Under the pieces are notes generated by a model. It was not told the DNA's origin, did not search any database, and was given only the letters and a program-made list of their open reading frames with translations. 64,000 nt of DNA from JAKPPT01 sp964630305 (GTDB lineage: Bacteria > Spirochaetota > Spirochaetia > Treponematales > UBA12059), in NCBI GenBank assembly GCA_964630305.1, contig CAZVTR010000001.1:88316-152315 (forward strand). Direction: 5' to 3'. Shown here piece by piece: positions 59,876 through 64,000 of this stretch; within the stretch, counting starts at the first letter, position 1; every line of letters starts with the position of its first letter. The position numbers and the translations under genes are program-made.

Positions 59876-61312
59876 ATGCGTACGAAATATGTTGTGCTTT
59901 TATTTGCTGTTTGCTGGTTAGTTTGTTCTTGTTCATACTCAGTGCACATTACAGTTGAGCCTGAAGGGGCAGCCATTACCGTGGATGGAATACCGATAGA
60001 AAACGGAACAACAATAAGAACGCATCAAAAAACAATACGGGTCATGGCGGAAGTAGAAGGATATGTGCCAGTCGATGAACTGTTTGTGAATAAAATATTT
60101 GCAATAAATCAGCATGCGATAGTTTTAAACAAGAGAACATTCACGGTGCATATAGAAACAAGTGAAGGCAGTTCTGCGGTGCTGGAGCAGAACAAATTAT
60201 TGGGCCAGACTTCCTGTGATGTTGTGCTCGACTATGGAGTGCATGTGCTGACACTCTCTCGCCCCGGTTATGCTGATGAAATGTGCAGAGTTGATGTTCG
60301 TCAAAATGCTTCATATACCTTTCAGCACCATAAAGAGGGCACACCGTTTCAGGCTCTTGGCATTTTCTCATGCGGTGTACAGCCTAAACAGGTAATTTTT
60401 AGTCCTGACGATGATTACATTCTTATCCCGTTATTAGGCGAGCGCGGCTTTGATGTGTTTTCGGTGTCAGAACTCAAAATGGTAAAACGAATCGAACCAC
60501 CCGATCCCAGCAAACAAACAGGGTATCCCGAAGGTTTGTTTCTCAAGGAACGGAATGTTTTTTGGATAAGTCAAATGACAACAAACAGCATTTATGAGTA
60601 TTCATGGCCTGGATTGGAGTACAGAAGGACCATTCCAACAGGCGGAGTGTGGTCCAAATATATGGCATGGCATAATAGCCAACATATTGCTGCTATATCA
60701 AACTGGTTAAGCAATACAGTATCAATAATCAATCCTGAAAGCGGAGATATTATATATAAATTACCTACAGCAGCGGTGCCTCGCGGGCTTGCGTTTACAA
60801 AAGACGGAAAATATTTAATAGTCACCGCTTTTGAAGGAGGAAGGATTTCTCTCTTTGACACAAGTTCCTGGAAAGAAATAAAATACATACAAAAAGCAGG
60901 ATCAAATATGCGCCATGCAGTGCTCAGTCCCGATGATATGACACTGTATGTCAGTGATATGGGTAATAATTGTGTTTATGAAATAGACATGAATACGTTT
61001 ACCGTTACTAATATGTATAAAGTTGATCATAATCCTAATACTATCGACATAAGCCCCGACGGAAGACTACTTGTTGTTTCATGCCGCGGACCTAATAATC
61101 CCGTTTCGTATCTTTTGAGAAGCCCACGAAGCGGATATATTGTCGTAATTGATGTACAGCAAAAACGCATTGTTGCAATGTTCGCAGGAGGGAATCAGCC
61201 TACTGGACTTGATATTAGCAATAGCGGTAAGTATTTGTGTTTCTCTAATTTTTTAGATAATACCATTGAGCTTTTTTATCTGGGAGATTACAATGTCAGT
61301 CATACAAAGTAA
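59876..61312 (+). CDS. PEGA and YVTN-type beta-propeller lipoprotein
   Basis: Predicted lipoprotein of 478 residues. The signal peptide ends in VCSC (relaxed spirochaete lipobox, Cys about 19). Residues about 22-150 hold two PEGA-like modules (ITVEPEGAAITVDGIPIENG, GVHVLTLSRPGYADE). The remainder is a beta-propeller of YVTN/cytochrome-like repeats, each with a SPDD-type turn (FSPDDDYILIPL, FTKDGKYLIVTAFEGG, LSPDDMTLYVSDMGNN, ISPDGRLLVVSCRG, ISNSGKYLCFSNF). Such proteins bind cell-wall or protein partners; function unknown. No ribosome site is visible. Confidence 0.82.
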   Translation: MRTKYVVLLFAVCWLVCSCSYSVHITVEPEGAAITVDGIPIENGTTIRTHQKTIRVMAEVEGYVPVDELFVNKIFAINQHAIVLNKRTFTVHIETSEGSSAVLEQNKLLGQTSCDVVLDYGVHVLTLSRPGYADEMCRVDVRQNASYTFQHHKEGTPFQALGIFSCGVQPKQVIFSPDDDYILIPLLGERGFDVFSVSELKMVKRIEPPDPSKQTGYPEGLFLKERNVFWISQMTTNSIYEYSWPGLEYRRTIPTGGVWSKYMAWHNSQHIAAISNWLSNTVSIINPESGDIIYKLPTAAVPRGLAFTKDGKYLIVTAFEGGRISLFDTSSWKEIKYIQKAGSNMRHAVLSPDDMTLYVSDMGNNCVYEIDMNTFTVTNMYKVDHNPNTIDISPDGRLLVVSCRGPNNPVSYLLRSPRSGYIVVIDVQQKRIVAMFAGGNQPTGLDISNSGKYLCFSNFLDNTIELFYLGDYNVSHTK

Positions 61313-61351
61313 CAAGAATATTCTCAACCGAATCTGAAATACATGATTGTT

Positions 61352-61360
61352 TGTTATAGT
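61352..61360 (+). promoter_or_regulatory. Extended -10 element before ligA
   Basis: TGTTATAGT is an extended -10 (TGn plus TATAGT). It predicts a start near 61367, between the preceding gene and the ligA ribosome site GGAG at 61375-61378. No clear -35 is present. Confidence 0.4.
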
Positions 61361-61385
61361 GTAACAATAAGTGCGGAGCGTGAAC

Positions 61386-63290
61386 ATGGATAAAAAAAAG
61401 CGGATACAAGAACTTGAAAAACTTATACGGTACCATCAGCATGCTTACTACAATGGAACACCGGAGATAACCGATGCAGAGTTTGATGCTCTTTGGGATG
61501 AACTAAAAGCACTCGATTCGGGTAATAAAATATTTTCAGAAGTTGGCAAAGACAGTGCCGACGGGTTTCCAAAGCGTGAGCATATTATGCCTATGGGAAG
61601 TCAGGAAAAGGCTGCCGATCCTGATGAGTTTTTAGCATGGGCTCAAAAACAGCAATTCCGGGATTTTGTCGTTGAATATAAACTTGATGGCGCAAGTTTA
61701 GAACTGCAGTATCAGAATGGATTACTGCGCTATGCAGTTACCCGCGGTGATGGCGCCATAGGTGATGACATAACAGAGAATGCTCGTAAAATGCAGGGCG
61801 TTATGCCCCGTCTAAAAACATCATGGAGCGGTGCAGTGAGGGGCGAAGTAATTATGTTAAAAAATATTCATGATAAATACTTCCCTGATAAGGCCAACTG
61901 CCGCAACGCTGCAAATGGAGTCATGAAACGCAAGGATGGTAAAGGCTCCGAATATCTTACCGTGCTTTGCTATGATGCAGTTCCGGAAGCTGTTTTTGAA
62001 CAGGGCAGAGCTGTCCGGCAACCCGATGCACCTTTTAATGATGAACTTTCAAAACTCGAATGGCTTAAAGAGCAAGGGTTTAGCGTCGTTACCGCGGTGC
62101 TCTGTCATGGAGCGTATGAAGTTATCGATTACCGCGCTCGAGTTGTAGCAGAGCGCGAAAACCTGCCGTACGATATTGATGGACTAGTTGTGAAAGGGCG
62201 GGCTGTAGACGCTAACGATATGGCGCAGCCTCGCCCGGAAAAACAAATAGCGTTTAAATTCCCGCTTGAAGAAGCGGTGAGCACGCTCCGCAGTATTGAG
62301 TGGAGTGAGTCCGGAATACTGTACACGCCGATAGCCCTTATCGATCCTGTGCAGTTAGCAGGCACGATAGTTAAACGAGCCAATCTCGTAAACACCAATG
62401 CAATCAACGGTATGGGATTAAAAATAGGGTCTCGTGTAATTGTAGTAAAGCGCGGCGAAATTATTCCAAAAATAGAAGGTAAAATAGATGATGAACCTAG
62501 TGCTGTGCCAATAATCGTTCCGGAAGTATGCAGCCAGTGCGGTACAAAGCTTATTGATGAAGGCACGCGGTTATATTGTCCTAACACTGTATGCCCAGGG
62601 AAGCTGTATCATCGGCTTGAAAAATGGATACAGATCATGGGAATCATGGATATAGGCCCCGCGGTGTTAAAACGTTTTTTTGATACTGGCAAGGTGCGCA
62701 CAATAGCAGACTTATATAAACTTACAGTCACTGATCTCATTGAAATTGAGCGAATGGGAGAAATCCTTGCAAAAAAAATTCTTGCAAATATAAATGCTAA
62801 AAGAAGCCTCAAGCTTCCTGAATTATTGGCTGGGCTTGATATCGATGGAATAGGCCCGCTCATGGCAGAAAAGCTCATTGTTGCTGGATTTACAACACTG
62901 GAAAAATTAAAGCAAGCAGCGAGCGCAGATTTTGCGCAAATTCCTGGATTTGGAAGCATTCTTGCAGAAAACCTTGTGCAGGGGCTCAGAGAACTTGAGC
63001 CGATGCTTAATGAATTAGTATCGTATATCAATATTGAACAACCGACGCACGGTGTGCTGCAAGGGCTATCATTTTGCTTTACCGGAGAGTTAAAAAGTAT
63101 GAAACGTGCCGAAGCAGAATCACTCGTACGGCAGCATGGCGGAACTGTTAAGTCAAGCGTAACAAAAGATTTATCATACCTTGTAACAAATGATCCCAAT
63201 TCAGGTTCTTCAAAAAATGAACAGGCAAAAAAATTGGGTATTCCAGTAATCACAGAAGATGATTTTTTGTTAATGCTTAATCGGCAGTAG
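61386..63290 (+). CDS. ligA: NAD-dependent DNA ligase
   Basis: Seals nicks using NAD. The 634-residue protein has domain Ia (YYNGTPEITDAEFDALWDEL), the adenylated Lys99 in EYKLDGASLEL, VTRGDGAIGDD, VRGEVIM, IDGLVVKGR, KFPLEEAVSTLRSIEWS, an OB fold, a C4 zinc finger (CSQCGTK...CPNTVC), helix-hairpin-helix repeats and a C-terminal BRCT domain (LSFCFTGELKSMKRAEAESLVRQHGG). The segment HIMPMGSQEKA replaces the more common HxxPMLSLxNAF, so this is a divergent LigA branch. The ATG at 61386 is better placed behind GGAG than the GTG at 61371. Confidence 0.94.
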   Translation: MDKKKRIQELEKLIRYHQHAYYNGTPEITDAEFDALWDELKALDSGNKIFSEVGKDSADGFPKREHIMPMGSQEKAADPDEFLAWAQKQQFRDFVVEYKLDGASLELQYQNGLLRYAVTRGDGAIGDDITENARKMQGVMPRLKTSWSGAVRGEVIMLKNIHDKYFPDKANCRNAANGVMKRKDGKGSEYLTVLCYDAVPEAVFEQGRAVRQPDAPFNDELSKLEWLKEQGFSVVTAVLCHGAYEVIDYRARVVAERENLPYDIDGLVVKGRAVDANDMAQPRPEKQIAFKFPLEEAVSTLRSIEWSESGILYTPIALIDPVQLAGTIVKRANLVNTNAINGMGLKIGSRVIVVKRGEIIPKIEGKIDDEPSAVPIIVPEVCSQCGTKLIDEGTRLYCPNTVCPGKLYHRLEKWIQIMGIMDIGPAVLKRFFDTGKVRTIADLYKLTVTDLIEIERMGEILAKKILANINAKRSLKLPELLAGLDIDGIGPLMAEKLIVAGFTTLEKLKQAASADFAQIPGFGSILAENLVQGLRELEPMLNELVSYINIEQPTHGVLQGLSFCFTGELKSMKRAEAESLVRQHGGTVKSSVTKDLSYLVTNDPNSGSSKNEQAKKLGIPVITEDDFLLMLNRQ

Positions 63291-63316
63291 ATGTTTCGGA
63301 AAATAGAGGCGGTTTA

Positions 63317-63574
63317 ATGATACTTTCTATTAAGGTAATTCCCAATGCTCCTAAAAATGAATTTGTCGGCAAACGCGGCGATGAATATGTTTTTAAAATA
63401 CAAGCACAACCTGAAAAGGGCAAGGCAAATACTGTTCTCATAGATTTTATGTCTATCTTATTAAGAACTGCTAAAAGTAATATAAATATAGTTTCCGGGC
63501 AGACATCTCAGCATAAAAAAGTTAAAGTCGATGGCGTATCAGAAAACACAGTGTTAGAAATATTAAAGAGGTAA
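63317..63574 (+). CDS. YggU/DUF167 family protein
   Basis: Small protein of 85 residues with the DUF167 pattern: IKVIPNAPKNEFVGKRGD, FKIQAQPEKGKANTVLIDFMS and IVSGQTSQHKKVKVDG. The family is widespread with unknown function. AGGCGG precedes the ATG and it begins 26 bases after ligA, probably on the same transcript. Confidence 0.9.
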   Translation: MILSIKVIPNAPKNEFVGKRGDEYVFKIQAQPEKGKANTVLIDFMSILLRTAKSNINIVSGQTSQHKKVKVDGVSENTVLEILKR

Positions 63575-63794
63575 AAATATGTTATTCGTGGTTTATAGTG
63601 GAATGCATGAAGACTGGAAACCAGAGGCATGAATGGGAAGCTCGAATTTTGTTTGTCGGATGAGCAGGCTGAGGGTTTTGTGCATGACTCATGTTTATCA
63701 AAATTGAAAAAATCGCACCCTGCGATACAATGTAACTATTCTTTGTTCTATGAAAACCACTTGAGACAAATTCCCGGTATGAGGGGGTAGCGGA

Positions 63795-63857
63795 GAAGCC
63801 CTGACCACCCGACCACTTATTATAAAGCTCTGCCACGTAGTAAGGTGGTCAGGCTTC
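63795..63857. repeat. Inverted repeat in right-edge spacer
   Basis: GAAGCCCTGACCACC (63795-63809) is complementary to GGTGGTCAGGCTTC (63844-63857) with one extra C, around a 34-base loop. It lies in the 426-base stretch after the YggU gene where no convincing gene starts. Confidence 0.65.
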
Positions 63858-63864
63858 GGAGCGA

Positions 63865-63930
63865 GGGGAGCATACTGCGAGGGAAGGAGCAGTTAGGAGC
63901 GGAAACTTGAGTAGTATAGAGATGCTCCCC
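63865..63930. repeat. Second inverted repeat in right-edge spacer
   Basis: GGGGAGCAT (63865-63873) is the exact complement of ATGCTCCCC (63922-63930), with 48 bases between. With the repeat at 63795 it makes this stretch rich in dyads, G-rich compared with its surroundings, and possibly a dispersed repeat or mobile-element edge. Confidence 0.6.
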
Positions 63931-63936
63931 CTTTAA

Positions 63937-63999
63937 GAAAATCTTCAGACCGATGGCACCGGCACCATAGAGTACAGCTACGGGTTGCTCGGAGAAATT
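63937..63999 (+). pseudogene. Possible Rhs/YD-repeat protein fragment at right edge
   Basis: After an in-frame TAA at 63934, the frame reads ENLQTDGTGTIEYSYGLLGE, followed by I. The pattern DGTGTIEYSYG is like YD repeats of Rhs proteins. No start codon is present near its beginning, so it is either a remnant of a broken gene or an internal piece brought here by rearrangement. Only 21 codons are visible and the rest lies outside the window, so the call is weak. Confidence 0.35.
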
Positions 64000-64000
64000 A

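Noticed and set aside
62609..63253. 214-codon minus-strand frame antisense to ligA
   Set aside because: Ser/Phe/Ile-rich shadow of conserved ligA codons; no start signals.
63582..63836. Minus-strand open frame of 84 codons in the right-edge spacer
   Set aside because: It crosses an inverted repeat, has no ribosome site or recognisable domain, and its composition looks like translated non-coding DNA.
1..64000. CRISPR arrays, tRNA or rRNA genes, prophage or intact insertion sequences
   Set aside because: I saw no spaced direct repeats, no recognisable RNA gene sequence in the few short spacers, and no transposase or phage gene. A covariance-model scan would be needed to exclude small RNAs.

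Overview
The window is almost certainly chromosome from a Treponema-like spirochaete. The evidence is a complete periplasmic-flagellum gene set in spirochaete style (FlbB/FlbD, a FliY-like FliN, a FlgE hook protein with the spirochaetal Lys165/Cys178 pair), lipoproteins with relaxed lipoboxes, and AT-rich codon use. A run of exactly 100 N at 48050-48149 looks like a conventional scaffold gap, so this is probably a draft or metagenome assembly. Coding density is very high and most genes overlap or are spaced by a few bases.

Region 1 (1-7318, all +) holds a truncated XerD-like recombinase, a TPR lipoprotein, dprA, topA, xerC, hslV and hslU. Region 2 (7362-35074, all +) is the flagellar supercluster: flgB-flgC-fliE-fliF-fliG-fliH-fliI-fliJ-flbB-fliK-flgD-flgE-flbD-motA-motB-fliL-fliM-fliN-fliO-fliP-fliQ-fliR-flhB-flhA-flhF-flhG, an unknown membrane protein, fliA/whiG, a FapA/DUF342 protein, a small charged protein and a SwrB-like protein. 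The order dprA-topA-xerC-hslVU-flgB...sigma28-swrB-like closely parallels the Bacillus subtilis fla/che locus, without the chemotaxis genes. Hairpin terminators after fliL and fliN, and a strong promoter before fliO, suggest several transcription units rather than one.

Region 3 (35076-41999, all -) converges on the flagellar cluster with one base between stop codons. It encodes pgi, murG, a CvpA-like membrane protein, a DNA polymerase III delta-prime-like protein, and a soluble PAS histidine kinase with an NtrC-type sigma54 activator. Region 4 (42022-48043) has a flavin-reductase-like protein, a PilZ-type protein with a small membrane protein, recQ and nth (both -), a secreted unknown and an NrnA-type DHH phosphoesterase.

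Region 5 (48189-54790, +) holds argS, the rplU-prp-rpmA ribosomal group, obgE, nadD, yqeK, a degenerate LytR-CpsA-Psr protein and rsfS. Region 6 (54928-64000) holds a GPH-type sugar symporter (-), a cyclic-nucleotide-binding protein (-), lspA (+), a COG2403-type P-loop protein and a GNAT acetyltransferase (both -), a PEGA/beta-propeller lipoprotein, ligA and a YggU/DUF167 protein. The last 426 bases carry nested inverted repeats and a short reading frame resembling an Rhs/YD-repeat protein.

Most of the window is conserved core genome. No CRISPR array, rRNA, tRNA, prophage or intact insertion sequence was seen. The observations most worth a second look are the hook cross-link residues, the L27/Prp mismatch, the degenerate LCP protein, the split PilZ protein, the uncharacterised proteins around fliA, the transcription signals inside the flagellar cluster, and the right-edge remnant.
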